Under the pieces are notes generated by a model. The model was not told the origin of the DNA. It saw only the letters and a program-made list of their open reading frames with translations, and searched no databases. Source: Pinguiococcus pyrenoidosus (Eukaryota > Sar > Pinguiophyceae > Pinguiochrysidales > Pinguiochrysidaceae). From it: a stretch of 42,011 bases of DNA. The DNA is taken from contig JAAMXY010001477.1 in assembly GCA_019677205.1 (NCBI GenBank), positions 1 to 42,011 of the forward strand, written 5' to 3'. The translations under genes were made by a program, and so were the position numbers. Position 1 is the stretch's first letter, and every line of letters starts with the position of its first letter. This document shows, piece after piece, positions 18,994 through 30,300 of this stretch.

Positions 18994-21023
18994 ATGGCCG
19001 CACGTCATGCGTTGTGGACAGCTCTCCTGCTCCCCCTGGTAAGAAGGCACCAATACGCATTGGCCGTGGCACCCTCTTCAACGCGAGGCCTTTGGTGCTG
19101 CTCGCAGGCCTCAAGCAACGAGCTCAGGCGTGTTGATCCCTCCTGCAATGGGCACCGCGTCACCGGCGCTTGGCTCGCCGGCAACGCCACGGAGAGCGTA
19201 TCGTCGAGCCATGTGCTAGTAGGTAGGCGCCACCGATGCCCCACCTGCTCTGCGAGCGTCGCGAATGCTTATACGCCGTTCCACCAGCGAGCTACGATGC
19301 AGCCGCAGAGCCCGTCAGTGCGTATGTGCCGGGCCAACCCATCTTCCTGCGGCTGCAGCCGGATGATGAGAGGTTCGGTGCAAAATGGAGACCGAGCCTT
19401 CCTCTGTTGGCAGCCAACACGTTGTTCCTGACTGCAAGCAGCATCGCGTGGTATGCACGGATTCTGTCCAGCTCGGCATCGTTCTTGGAGACCGGCCTCG
19501 ACTGCCACAGCGTCGGCCGCACCTCCCGTCGTCACGTCCGAGTGGACACTACTGGTGACTTGCGTCCGTGTCGCGATGGCGCACAGCGGCAGCCGCACGG
19601 AGCTGACTCTTCTCTTGTTGGGCGCGTAGGTGCCGCGCCGTCCATCACGTTCCAGGCCGCTTGGGCGTCCCGTTCAGGCGACGCGACGCTGACGCCGGTG
19701 CTTTCGCTGGAGGCGACACTCTCGAGTACAGACAGAGGCGACGCAAAGGATACCTTGGGTCGCTCTTTGCCGGCACGGGAGCAATCGACGTCAAGGCGGA
19801 CGGAAGATCGCGAGAGCGATGACGGCAACGACGACAACGACATCAACGACAGCGACGAACCGACCGATCAGTTGATCTTGTACGTTCTCGTGCTTTCGCA
19901 CTTAGCGCCTACACTGGCTAGTTTGTGCGCTTTTGCCTCCTAGTTCTTTTTCTGCGCTCGTTCGTCTTTCTACGTGCTCAAGCTCGTCCTAATATGACTT
20001 CCGCTGGTGCAGCATCCACGCTTTGTTGATGCTGGCAGCTTGGCTTGTCTTCGCCCCGCTGGGCATCGTCTTCGCAGCCATGGAATCGTTCTGCCCGAAC
20101 CCGGACAAAGTGTGGCTGAAAGTCCACGTGTTGTATCAGGTACGGACTGGAGCGGACTGGCCCGGAGTGGACTAGAGCGGACTGGAGCGGACTGGAGCGG
20201 AGGAAGAGGGCCGAGGACCGAAGAAGACGAGAGCAGCAAGTTTCCCAACCCTGCTCTGCTCCTCGCTCTAGGTCTGCGCGGTGGCGTGCAACTTTGGCGG
20301 CTTCTGGAGCATCTACAGCTACAAAGGCGGCCTAAAGCTCGACGGGAGCCATCACCTCGTCGGCTTCGCCGTCTTCGTGGCCGCGAATGTTCAGTGCCTC
20401 CTCGGGTTGCTACGACCACACAAGCCAGAAGCACCCCGCAAGCCTCCCGTGTCTCGCGTCTTGTTCGAGGTTCGTGCGCAGCGCGCAGTGCTCGGGCCCT
20501 TGCGTGACGTCAGCGGCCTGACCGCTTGGCCTCGAACAGGTCTTCCACAAGTGCTCTGGCATTCTCCTGGTCATCGTCGCGCAGGTCAACGCGGCGTCCG
20601 GGCTCAGTTTCAGCTCTGTCCAGCACGGCGAGCAGTACAAGGTGCGACATTCGCAGCTGCGGGCAACGAAGCCGCTTCAGCTGATCTCTCCCTCGCGCAC
20701 GCGACAGATCATTCCGGTCTTCGTGTCCGCCATCTTCTCAGGCTGGGTGTCTTGCCGATTCAGCTACATGCTCATTCGGAAGGTGCGCTGCTGGCCTCGT
20801 GAAATGCCGTGTATCTGCATACCCATGGTCTGACAATCCCTCGACCTTTCCGTGTCGTGGTCTCGTGGCCTCGTGGCCTCGTGGCCTCGTGGTCTCGTGG
20901 CCTCGTGGCCTCGTGGCACATTGGGGCTCCTTGGCGCAGATTGATACCGCCTTGAATAGACGCATCGCCTTCCAGAACATGGTGCCGTTGGAGGAAGAGA
21001 CCAAGGACTTTAGCAATCCCTAG
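18994..21023 (+). CDS. Cytochrome b561 membrane protein, copy A (no DOMON domain)
   Basis: Ten exons are inferred: 18994-19038, 19108-19222, 19288-19372, 19439-19554, 19630-19879, 20013-20139, 20272-20469, 20540-20641, 20708-20782 and 20940-21023. They give 398 aa with consistent phases. A signal peptide (HALWTALLLPLA) is followed by a Reeler-like lumenal region (about 40-145, PVSAYVPGQPIFLRL) and an acidic Asp/Asn linker. The b561 helix bundle then carries haem-ligand histidines at 206, 242, 273/274 and 315. Cytochrome b561 proteins move electrons across membranes, for example from ascorbate to ferric iron; the substrate here is unknown. Exons 2, 8 and 9 equal those of copy B in length (115, 102, 75 nt). 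Copy A lacks the DOMON domain and Ser/Pro linker of copy B and has an extra intron after LYQ. Confidence 0.88.
20144..20201 (+). repeat. GGACTGGAGC-type repeat in a cytochrome b561 copy A intron
   Basis: About five imperfect 10-bp units such as GGACTGGAGC follow the donor at 20140. They extend an intron that copy B lacks at this position. Confidence 0.75.
20855..20918 (+). repeat. Eight tandem 8-bp units in the last intron of cytochrome b561 copy A
   Basis: The unit TCGTGGCC (two copies TCGTGGTC, last copy ending CA) is repeated eight times between exon 9 and exon 10. It is a simple minisatellite that adds about half of the intron length. Confidence 0.85.
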
Positions 21024-22113
21024 ACGCCAGGAGTGGATACACAAGCAAGGTTTTGGCACTCCGCTCCCGCTAGCAGTTGGCAGCCACCATCGAGCTCTGT
21101 CTCTGTCCTCTCCGCTCCGTTCGGCAGCACCGAAGGCAGTGGCTTCAAGTTTTTCGTCCTCCTCATCCGCTGCCAAGCTTGGCGGCGACATCCGATCCAG
21201 CTCGGCCCATCAAGGACGTGCAGCAAGGGTGCCATCGAGCCCACCGTGCGCACGGACGCCGACCCACAACCTTGGTCGCCAACAGCATTGCACGGCTGGG
21301 AAGGGACGCGTTCCCAGGCCAGCTCGCTGCCAAAATCGCCAGCACCAAGCCCACCACCCCTCGCCCAAACCAATCCAAACCAATCCAATCTAATCCAAAC
21401 CAGACCAGACCAGATTAGACCAGTTCTCCAAGCTCGAGGCCGTGCCGAACAGCTCAGCGAGTCTTGGATCGACCGAGAAGGCCTGACCGAGGTTGGCTGC
21501 TGAAGTGAAGAGATATTCTCGGTTGGCCCACAAAGACCGCCGGCGAAGCTTCGGAGACGTTCGCCGTCCCCTGATTTGTGGGATCCGGGCGACACGGAGC
21601 TGCCAGACGGTTAGACAGGGGACTTGGTGGAGAAACCGTTTTGGGGTCAGACGCGGCCATTGGCCACCATGATGTCCTATGGACGCATTGCTCCTCGCAA
21701 TGATGTCTCCACAAACCTCATTTTCCCGCAAAGTACAAATCGGTAGCCAGCTCAACGTGTCCGATCGGTCCTGTGTCCACATTGTTGGGACCTCATTGGC
21801 GACTGCGGCTTCTGGAGAGATCCCGTTAGACAACCGATTGTGGCCGGTGTGGACCTCTCGGCCAATCGGGATGCCGTTGGACGTGGCACCCCCACCCGAT
21901 TGGCTTTTCCATGATCTTCGCCTCATCTTTCCAAGGTTGCGAAGACATTTAATCTACGGGTTCCACAGCCAAGTAAGAAAGGAGATTCGCAGTCATGCGA
22001 CTGGGAAAACGAAGTGGACTGAAGGCAACGTAGCTGCCCTCTCCTCCCTGGAGCCGCAGACCCCCCTCCAACGCGGGCTCGAACGTCTTATCTCCCCTCT
22101 CCCAGCGCAAGTG
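21024..22113. other. Intergenic region between the two cytochrome b561 genes
   Basis: This 1.09-kb stretch separates the tandem genes. It contains a CCAAACCAAT/CCAGACCAGA simple repeat at about 21366-21424. Open frames of up to 190 codons exist on both strands, but they lack family resemblance and overlap one another. I saw no recognisable remnant of a third gene copy. The promoter of copy B presumably lies near its right end. Confidence 0.5.
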
Positions 22114-24586
22114 ATGGTGAAGCAGCAAGCCACAGCGTCCGCAGCTATCTTTGCCCTCTTGGTAAGCGAGGCGTTGGTGCCGTGATCCCCTGCGGGGCCT
22201 GAGCATGCCGGATCTCCACAGGCCACGGCGGCCAATGGCTTCCCCGACCGGCTGAGTTGCAACGAGGACCGGCTCCGAGTCGGAGGCCGCATCATGAACG
22301 CCAATGTCATCTCTTCCGCCAGCAGAAACCTCCGAGGTGCGTCTCTCCCTCTTTCTCAGCAACCGGCTGCTGGGCATGCAAGCAGCAGCGGAGGATAATC
22401 TCGTCTATCCCTCCGCACGCAGCGGTCAACGAGGACGGGGATCCGGTGGACTCCTACACCCCTGGAGAGCGACTCTTCATTGAGATGCAGCAGGACGCCG
22501 GCAAGTAAGTGCGAGCGCCCCGGCTCGCAGTCACCTCAGGCTAACGTGGTGCTGGCGTTGCAGCCTTCGTTGGCATGGACGCATCACCAATGGAGCCGGC
22601 GTGTTCGCCAACGGCGACACCTGTGGGGCAGTGCAGGGCAGCAACCGCCTCCTGGAAGTGGATACCGAAGGTGGGGCCTCCCCCTCCCTTGCGGGAGCGA
22701 TGGCGATCAGCAAACACAGGGAACTGACGTGCCGGTCTTCGCCTCGCAGATTTATCTGGCACGGTGGAGTTCCAGGCCGGCTGGGCGTTTCAGCTCGGCA
22801 CCGTCACCTTGACCCCGACTCTGACCCTTGAGCAAGCTCCCATCGTGCCGACGGCCAACCCGTCCGGCGGGCCGACCTACTACCCCAGCAGCGTTCCGAG
22901 CGCCGTGCCCTCGCTGGAGCCCACGGCCACTCCTTCCGAGGTCGTCTCCGAGGAGCCCACGAACGAAGGACCGACCGGCGAGCCTTCTCCAACCCCAACC
23001 CTCGAGCCGACCATCAGCTCCCCGCCTTCCTTGTCGCCCTCGTGGAGCCCTTCCCAGGTGAGCGTGTGCAGCACGAACCCGACGCGGGCGAAGCGACGCT
23101 GGACTCAAGCAGCTTTCTCTGCAGCGTCCGTCGTGGTCGCCGTCTTCCTCGCCCACGTACTCCCCGAGCTATCAGCCGAGTGCACAGCCAACGGCCGCCG
23201 TCGCTTTCCCCCCGAACCTCGAAGAGACCGGCCTCCGCGGCATCATCAACGACCTCGACGATGCCGTGACGCTTCAGTGGGAGATCATCGGAGGTGAGCG
23301 CGAGATGCGACCGCAGTCTTGCTCGGCCTTGGCGACACGGCTGTCCTCACGATCCGTTGGCTTGCCATCCTTCCTCCCGCAGAGTGGCTCCACTTCGAGA
23401 TGATCGTGGCCAAGGCGAACCAGTACGTGGCCTACGCCTGGACCTCGAACGACAACATCATGCTCAACGCGGATGCTGTCGTTGGTGACGAGACGGTGGA
23501 GCGCCGTAGACTGGCGGGCCGTGGCCCCGGCCAGCTGCTCAACAACGACCTTCAGAACGACGAAATTGTCAATGCCGACGGCGTGAGCATCCTGCGTTTC
23601 AGCCGGCGTCTCGCGGCCACGCAGGGTGGCGAGGCCGTCCAGACGAGCGGCAATGACAACTGCATTCTCTCCTACGGTGGCGCATTCCCGGGCAGCGGTG
23701 GCTCGCCTCACGGAGCGAACCGGGTTGCCATCAGCATCAACTTCGAAACCGGCGACGTGAGCGTGGAGGACGACACGGATGAGATGATCATCATCCACGC
23801 GGTGTTCATGACCCTAGCGTGGCTGCTCTTCGCTCCGCTCGGCATCATCACGGCCGCTTTCAAGGACGTCTTCTGCACGAAGTCGCCGGGAACCTGGCTC
23901 AAGGTCCACATCGTCTTCCAGGTCCTGGCGGTGCTCTGCAACTTTGCCGGATTCTGGGTGATCTACGACTTCGTCGGCGACTTGGAGCTGGAAGAGAACC
24001 ACCACACCATTGGCTTTGTCATCTTCATTGCCGCGAATGTTCAAGTGATTGGCGGAGCCTTGCGCCCGCACAAGCCGGAACCCGGCGAGGAACCGACCAT
24101 TGCTCGCTTCGTTTTTGAGGTAAGCCCTGACAAAGAACCAAGGCTTGGGCGGTGGCTGTCTGGACCTTGTGCTCACCAAGCGCTGTGTTTTCGCTGCCGC
24201 AGCTTTTCCACAAGTCCATCGGCTATGCACTTGTTGTCATGGCGCATCTCAACGTGAGCTCTGGCCTTGACTTCGCTTCTGTTTCCGACGGGGAAGACTA
24301 CCAGGTGAGCCATGAGGTCCGATCCCGTGAGATCCCATCAGTGCACTGATCGGACTTGTTTGCGCGTCGTAGGTCATCCCGCTCATCACTGGCATCATCT
24401 ACATCTCGATCATCGTTGGCAAGTATGCCTACACGTTCGTTGGCAAGGTCCGTGGTGCAGCAACCGGGGCCTGCAGTTCCTGAGCTCTTGAACTGATCTG
24501 TTTGCCTTCTTGTGTAGCTCTACTCCTTGACGACCGAGCCCTCCAAGGATCGTGTGTCCATAGAAGAGGCAAAAGCGTGGCACTAA
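22114..24586 (+). CDS. Reeler-like/DOMON/cytochrome b561 protein, copy B (FRRS1-like)
   Basis: Ten exons are inferred: 22114-22161, 22222-22336, 22423-22504, 22564-22670, 22750-23057, 23125-23293, 23383-24119, 24203-24304, 24373-24447 and 24518-24586. They give 603 aa. In order there is a signal peptide (SAAIFALLATAANG) and a Reeler-like domain (about 40-145, PVDSYTPGERLFIEM, CGAVQGSNRLLEV). A Pro/Ser/Thr-rich linker (about 146-245) leads to a DOMON domain (about 262-400, WLHFEMIVAKANQYVAYAW). A five-to-six-helix b561 core has ligand histidines at 415, 452, 483/484 and 525. This order matches ferric-chelate reductase 1/SDR2 proteins, which carry electrons across membranes. The exact donor and acceptor here are unknown. 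The C-terminus is short and charged. It is a tandem paralogue of the gene at 18994. Confidence 0.92.
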
Positions 24587-24931
24587 GGAAAGAGAGCGCA
24601 AAATCTGCTCGGGCGCGAGTCCGATGTGGCTGACGCAAGGCAGAGAGTGTGCGATCTATAAAGCACGCATTCGTTTGGCGCAATGCAGACGGTCCTGACA
24701 CCAGGTTGTGACCCTTTCCCTTAAACGAGTGCCGTGTGCGTGTGGGTGGCGGGTTTGTACGTAGAGCATACCTGGCTTAAGACAACGATCTGAGTTTCTA
24801 CTACAACTTCTTTGGAAGCGCGTGACTTGTCAAGTCATCCCGAGCCCGGCAGACCAAAGAGAGGACCGAGGTCGTGAACTTGTGATGGAAGAAGTTGCAG
24901 GAGACCGGAGCTGGAGGCTTCCCAAGTTGCC
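24587..24931. other. Convergent 3' intergenic region
   Basis: This stretch separates the stop codons of cytochrome b561 copy B and sulfite oxidase. It presumably holds both 3' UTRs. I see no gene, repeat or RNA structure in it. Confidence 0.5.
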
Positions 24932-26574
24932 TTAGTCGATGTTGACCGTGATGCGGTGCCATGAGTTGTTGAGAATGCCACGCAGATTCCACACGGTCTC
25001 TCTGCTCTCTGGCTGTTGGTTCGCGCTGCTGTCGACGGCCCGGCAAAGCAGCTCGACGGCTCCTTGCTTTGGCACGGCCACGTCCGCTTCGTACTGCGTC
25101 CAGGCCCAAGCCCGCCCCAGGGGCTGATCCTTCCCCTCAAGGAGCTTTGCCATCGTCCAGCTCTTCCCTCCGTCGGCGCTCACGTCCACGCGCGTGATGT
25201 TGCGGCCACCCCCACTGTATGCATATCCCTTCACGGTGACCTTCCCGTCCTTGGGGGAGATCCGGGTGTGGTCTTCCGGTTCCACAATCGCGGACGTCAC
25301 GGGCATCTCCATGACGCTCGCAGCCTTCGTGGGATCTGCCTCGGGGACGTCGAAGCTCTTGATGGACGAGTTGTACATCTTGTAGGGAACGCCTCGCTGC
25401 CACGTGCTGTACGCTTCCTCCTTGGCGCACACCACCTTCGAGAGCCACTTGACGTTCCGGGTGCCGATGTAGCCGGGCACGATGGCGCGGAGCGGCCCGC
25501 CGTGCTCCCTGCCGATCGGGTGCCCGTTCACTTCGTAGGCGAGAAGCACATCGCCTCGGGGATCCATGGCCTTGGAGATGGGGATGCTGCTGTCGAATGG
25601 GTCATCGGCGGCGGCGAACTGTACGTGGAAGATGCCCATCGCTTCGGCTTGTGCGGCGTCGTGAATGTTGAGCTGCGTCTTCAGCAGGTCGCGCAGAGGA
25701 ACCCCGGTCCAGGTGGCCGTGCTGATTGCCCCGAACTGCCACTTCAGCCCTTGCGTCTTGCCGACGTGATTGAGCTCACTGCGGCGATTGCCTCCGCACT
25801 GCATCGTGGCGGTGACGCTCACTCTCTTGTACTTGGTCTTCAGGTCGTCCAGCGACAGCTTGATGGTCCGCTCGTCATCTTGGGACGGACCGCTGAGATC
25901 CTCGTCATCCTCGCTCCGATTCACGCACAGATCCAGGCGAAACTCCTCGGGATCGATCGTCGGCACCGGGTGGTGATGCCGCACGTACCACAGGGATTCG
26001 GGGGTGATGTAGCTCGACAGAATGCTCAACGGTGCCTCGGCATTGAACGGCTTTTCCTTCAGAACCTTCAGCGCAGGATGCCGCCGCGGCTCGTGAGCAT
26101 ACGGGTCGTCCGAATGCGCCATGATCCGCGCCGCCTCGGCAGCGTCCTTCTCGTCCAGCTTGCCGATCCGATAGGACTTCAGCAGCTCCTGCACATCCTG
26201 GGTCGTGTGCTGCTGGTAGAGCTGCCAGAACGGTTCCAACGAGCCGCCCGCCGCCATCATGAGCTTGCTGGGGCCTCCGGGATGTCGAAGCACGAAGGGC
26301 GTGACGTCGAACACGTTGCCGTCGTAAGTGACCCACACGCCCTTGAGGAGGTCAGCGTGTAAGAGCCATCAGCTGACCATTTTTTTGGCACTTTGGGCAC
26401 CTTTTCCAGGTCGCTGTGCTCCGCGACCTCCGAGGCAGTAAACACTGGCTCCGAGAGGCTGTTGCTCTCCTGAACGGCCAAGGTGGCCAACGCTGTGGCG
26501 CCGAAAGCGCCCAAGACCCACGGAGAGGCGTCTGTCACACGGCGAAACAGCGCCGAGGCGCCCTGTCGCCACAT
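24932..26574 (-). CDS. SUOX: Sulfite oxidase with N-terminal cytochrome b5 domain
   Basis: Two exons, 26574-26401 and 26341-24932, join in phase 0 to give 527 aa. The enzyme oxidises sulfite to sulfate using a molybdenum cofactor and passes electrons through a b5 haem to cytochrome c, normally in the mitochondrial intermembrane space. The N-terminus (MWRQGASALFRRV followed by a hydrophobic stretch) suits a bipartite mitochondrial presequence. The b5 domain spans about 46-120 with haem histidines at 78 (RHPGG) and 103. The molybdenum-ligand cysteine is Cys240 in MQCGGNRR. The Moco domain also has GREHGGPLRAIVPGY, and a C-terminal dimerisation domain follows (VDVSADGGKSW). The intron is required to restore the b5 core (HSDLEK joined to GVWVTYDG). 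It is the animal-like b5-containing form, not the plant peroxisomal one. Confidence 0.95.
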
Positions 26575-27304
26575 CTTCGCCGCCCCGCTTCCGACTCGTA
26601 TGGCCACACCGCGTGCAGAAAGCGCGGAAACACGACGACGTCGGCTGCCAGTCTGTGGCGCTCTCAGCCGAAGTTCTCTGACGTATCTACGAGATGACAG
26701 ATTGCCAAAAGCCACGTACTTCGTATTCACTTACTGATTCACTTACCTCCTTCAATACTTCGCTCGGATCGATACTGACTGTAGTTTCGATAATCGACGG
26801 TCAAAAGTCAAAAGATCTCTCCGCTCCTTCGAAATGCGTCTGTTTTCCCGCCAACTTTTGTATCTTCTCGGTCGAATTCAGCGGCGCTGTGCGCCTATCA
26901 AGGCTCCCAGAGGTCTTCACGAAGCGCTGGTAAGCTTGGTGGGGTCTGCCACGACCATGACGTGGCCTGAGTGGTGCTGTGTAGGTATCTGCTCTTCGGA
27001 CGATCTTGAAGATCTGCACGTTTTGCAAAGCGTCCAGCTCGAAATGGACGCGGAAGCAGGAGTCTTGAGATCTCTGAGGAGTCGCAAAGTGCCGGTGCCG
27101 CAGGAAGCCGAGTCCGAGCAGCGCTCTGGAGAGAAAAGCGCGGCTACGCGCAGCCATCGACTTCGAAAGACCCGGGCGAGGGCGCCGATGGACACGTTGC
27201 TTCAGCTCTCTCAAGGTTCGTGCCGATGTCTTGATCGGTCAATCAAAACGCGTTTTCATCGAGTCACCAAGAAGAGCTGACTTCGACCTTTCTCGCTGGC
27301 GTCG
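26575..27304. promoter_or_regulatory. Divergent region between sulfite oxidase and the ATAD2-like gene
   Basis: This 730-bp gap separates two opposed starts. It contains an ATG-initiated frame of 148 codons (26834-27280) with no family resemblance. That frame is more likely a leader, an upstream open frame or chance than a gene. No clear promoter element was seen. Confidence 0.35.
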
Positions 27305-30300
27305 ATGTGCGCAGCTCCCGTGGACGAGAAGCCCCGCGGGTCCGAGTCGCCGCCTTTCTCCCAGGCTTTCCGAGGCCGTGCTCGCGGCGCCAGTCGCGGA
27401 TCTTTGGCCCACCAGGACAGTCTCTGTGCGAAGGACTCGTTTCAGTCGCTGAGGTATCCAAAGCGGCAGCGCAAGCAGATCCAGCGCCTGGAAGACGAGT
27501 TCGGACCCGACGGCAATCCGCCCAGCGACGATGGTGCGCCGTCGCGAAAGCGCCGCAGGACCGCCTACGCTTCCGATGGTGCTGCCGACGACGAAGGTGG
27601 AGGCCAAGAGGCAGAGGATGACGACGAGGAAGGGGAGGACATGGCTGAGGCGGATGCGGCGCCCGCGGCCGGCCGCAACGGAGATCATCGAGATGATCGC
27701 GTGCGGTACTCGTTCCGCGATCGCCAGAAGACGCAGAGGGTCCCGTACAATCCCACCGAAGAGGATCGTCGCTTTCGCTCCCAAGACGAACGGCGCGGCA
27801 AGAGGGGTGCCACGATGAACCGCGAGCTGCGCAGCCTCAAGCTGCACGGGGAGTCCAGCTCCGCAGGCGACAGTTCTGCTAGTGACGAGGACAACGAAGT
27901 AGAGGAAGACGAAGGCGGGAAGAGCCGCTACAATCTGAGGCAGAGGAATCTGGTGCCTACCATGCCGTCGTCGCTTGCGAGTCCGGCGGATCTTCCAGGA
28001 CCGTCGGGGCGCACCGCCCGGCTTCGGCGAAGGAATCGACGGCGCGTCCACGGCGCGGAAATGCGCAGGACGAAGCAGACTGGCCCGTGCACGATTCCGT
28101 ACTACGAAAAGTCCTTCCGACGCAAGCTTGCAGCCAGCTACGCAAAGCTTCGCGGCGACGGTGACAGCAGCACAGATAGTGACAGCAGCCCATCGCCAAA
28201 CACGAGAAGGAGCTGCCGGGACCTTCAGTCGCCGGATCTCCGGGGCGCGTCCCGCGGGGAAAGCGGTCGCAAATCCCTCCTATCCAGGGGCCAGGTGGCG
28301 ACGGCGGCTTGTACACCCGTCGAGATCAACGCGGATATCAACTTCGACAGCATCGGGGGACTGGCACACCAGAAGCAGAGCTTGCTGGAGATGATGGTGC
28401 TGCCCAGGCTGTATCCGGAGGTGTTCTCCCGGTTCCGTCTAAGCCCGCCGAAGGGTGTGCTCTTCACCGGCCCGCCCGGTACCGGCAAGACTCTGATGGC
28501 GCGCGCCTTGGCGAGCATGCTCAACTCTGGTGCGGCAGCCGGGAATCGACCGACCAGCCAGAAATCGAAGATCACTCTCTTCGTCCGGAAAGGAGCGGAC
28601 TGCCTGAGCAAATGGGTCGGCGAGGCCGAGAGGCAGCTCCGCCTGCTTTTCGCAGAAGCGAAGCGACTGGCGCCGTCGATCATCTTCTTTGACGAAATTG
28701 ATGGCTTGGCACCGTTGCGGTCCTCGAATCAGAACCAGAATCACGCTTCTATCGTGTCGACGCTCTTGGCATTGATGGATGGGCTAGACGACCGCGGAGA
28801 CGTTACGATCATTGGAGCAACCAATCGACCTGACGTGTTGGACCCTGCGCTGCGCCGGCCAGGCCGCTTTGACCGAGAGCTCCAGTTTTCGATTCCGAAC
28901 GACGCGGCTCGGAAGCAGATCCTCGCGATTTGCACCCGCTCCTGGAAACCGCCCCCCGGTGACCACGTCCTGCGAGAGCTCTCACGGCAGACGGGTGGCT
29001 ACTCCGGCGCAGATCTCACAGCGCTCTGCACCGAAGCGGCCCTGGCCGCTGTCCGACGTGTGTATCCGCAGATGTACGCGTCGTCGGAGAAACTCCGCGT
29101 GGACTTCGACGCGGTTGAGGTCAAGCCGATCGATTTTTACTGCGCCATGGCGTACAGGGTGCAGCCTTCCGTCCATCGCCATTCTTCTGTCTTGGGCTTG
29201 CCGCTCCCGTCCTTTGCGGCGCCCCTCGTGACGGAGGCGCTTTCGGAGCTCCAGCAGAAGATTGCAAGCATCTTCCCGGTGGCGCACGCTTTGCGCTACG
29301 CAGAGGAAGCTGACGCCCAGGAGTTTTCGGGCTATGAGCAGCTCTTGACAGAGTTTCTGGCAAGCGGGCACGCGGGCAATGCCGGAGAGGCTGGAATGGA
29401 AAGAGAAGCAGGCCAACAGCAGCAACCCCAGCAAGAGCAGAACCTCGGGGATACCCTGCGCGATGTTCAAGAAGCTCGGGACGACGAACGGTGCTGGGAT
29501 AAGATGCGCCAGCACTTCCAGAAGCAGCCATGCTTCCGGCCTAGGATGCTTCTTTACGGACTGCCAGGGTCAGCGCACAGTGCCTTGGCGAGGGCGGTGC
29601 TTCATAGGTTTGAGTCCATTGGATTCCCCTGCCTGAGCGTCGGTCTTCCTGCCGTCATGGGCAAGATCGGCGTCGCGCCTGCGGAAGCGGTGGCGCAGGC
29701 GATCAGCGAGGCGCTGAGAGTGTCCCCGTCCGTGCTCTACCTTCCTGATGCAGTCTCCTGGTGGGAGGGAGCAGATCATCTGATGCGAAGCGTGCTCGTT
29801 ACGGGCATCCGCTCTCTACCGGATTCCTGCGAAGTGCTTCTCCTGGCCACGTACACCACGGAGGCTGTGGAAGATGGTCGTGGCTTCGGAGGCACCGGTG
29901 CTGACCCGCTTAAGGAGCATCGGTCGCTGCCTTCCGAGCTTCGCAGGCTCTTCTGCAACGCAGTGTGCAAGACTGCGGAGAGCGGGGGGCCACTCTCGAG
30001 GATGACGTCGGACCGCCGGACGAGGATGGTGTCGGCCTTCGCGACGGCTTTCGCCATGGCCGACGCAACCAGTGCTAGTGTGGGGGGACTTCACACAAAT
30101 CATGAGGAGCATCGAGGCCGGTTTGGCACAATGGAGCGCACCCACTATGTCGGCAAGCCATCCGGAGACCAGCGCCGCTGCTTCTTCGCGCGGTCGCTAG
30201 ATTCACTCCCGCTCGTGCCTCCTTCCAGATCACAGATCGGTGTTGTGATGAGGAGGAGGGAGGAGGAACTCCCCACCGACCAACCCGACGAAACGGGAGG

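Noticed and set aside
21020-21926. Minus-strand frames of 178 to 191 codons between the cytochrome b561 genes
   Set aside because: They overlap one another, run through a simple repeat and look non-coding. There is no similarity to the flanking genes.
25016-26362. Open frame of 448 codons on the plus strand, antisense to sulfite oxidase
   Set aside because: It mirrors a strongly conserved gene in GC-rich DNA, where antisense frames stay open by codon bias. It has no recognisable domain.
26834-27280. ATG-initiated frame of 148 codons between sulfite oxidase and the ATAD2-like gene
   Set aside because: It has no domain, signal or repeat, and its position fits a transcript leader. It is kept only as a remark in the intergenic entry.
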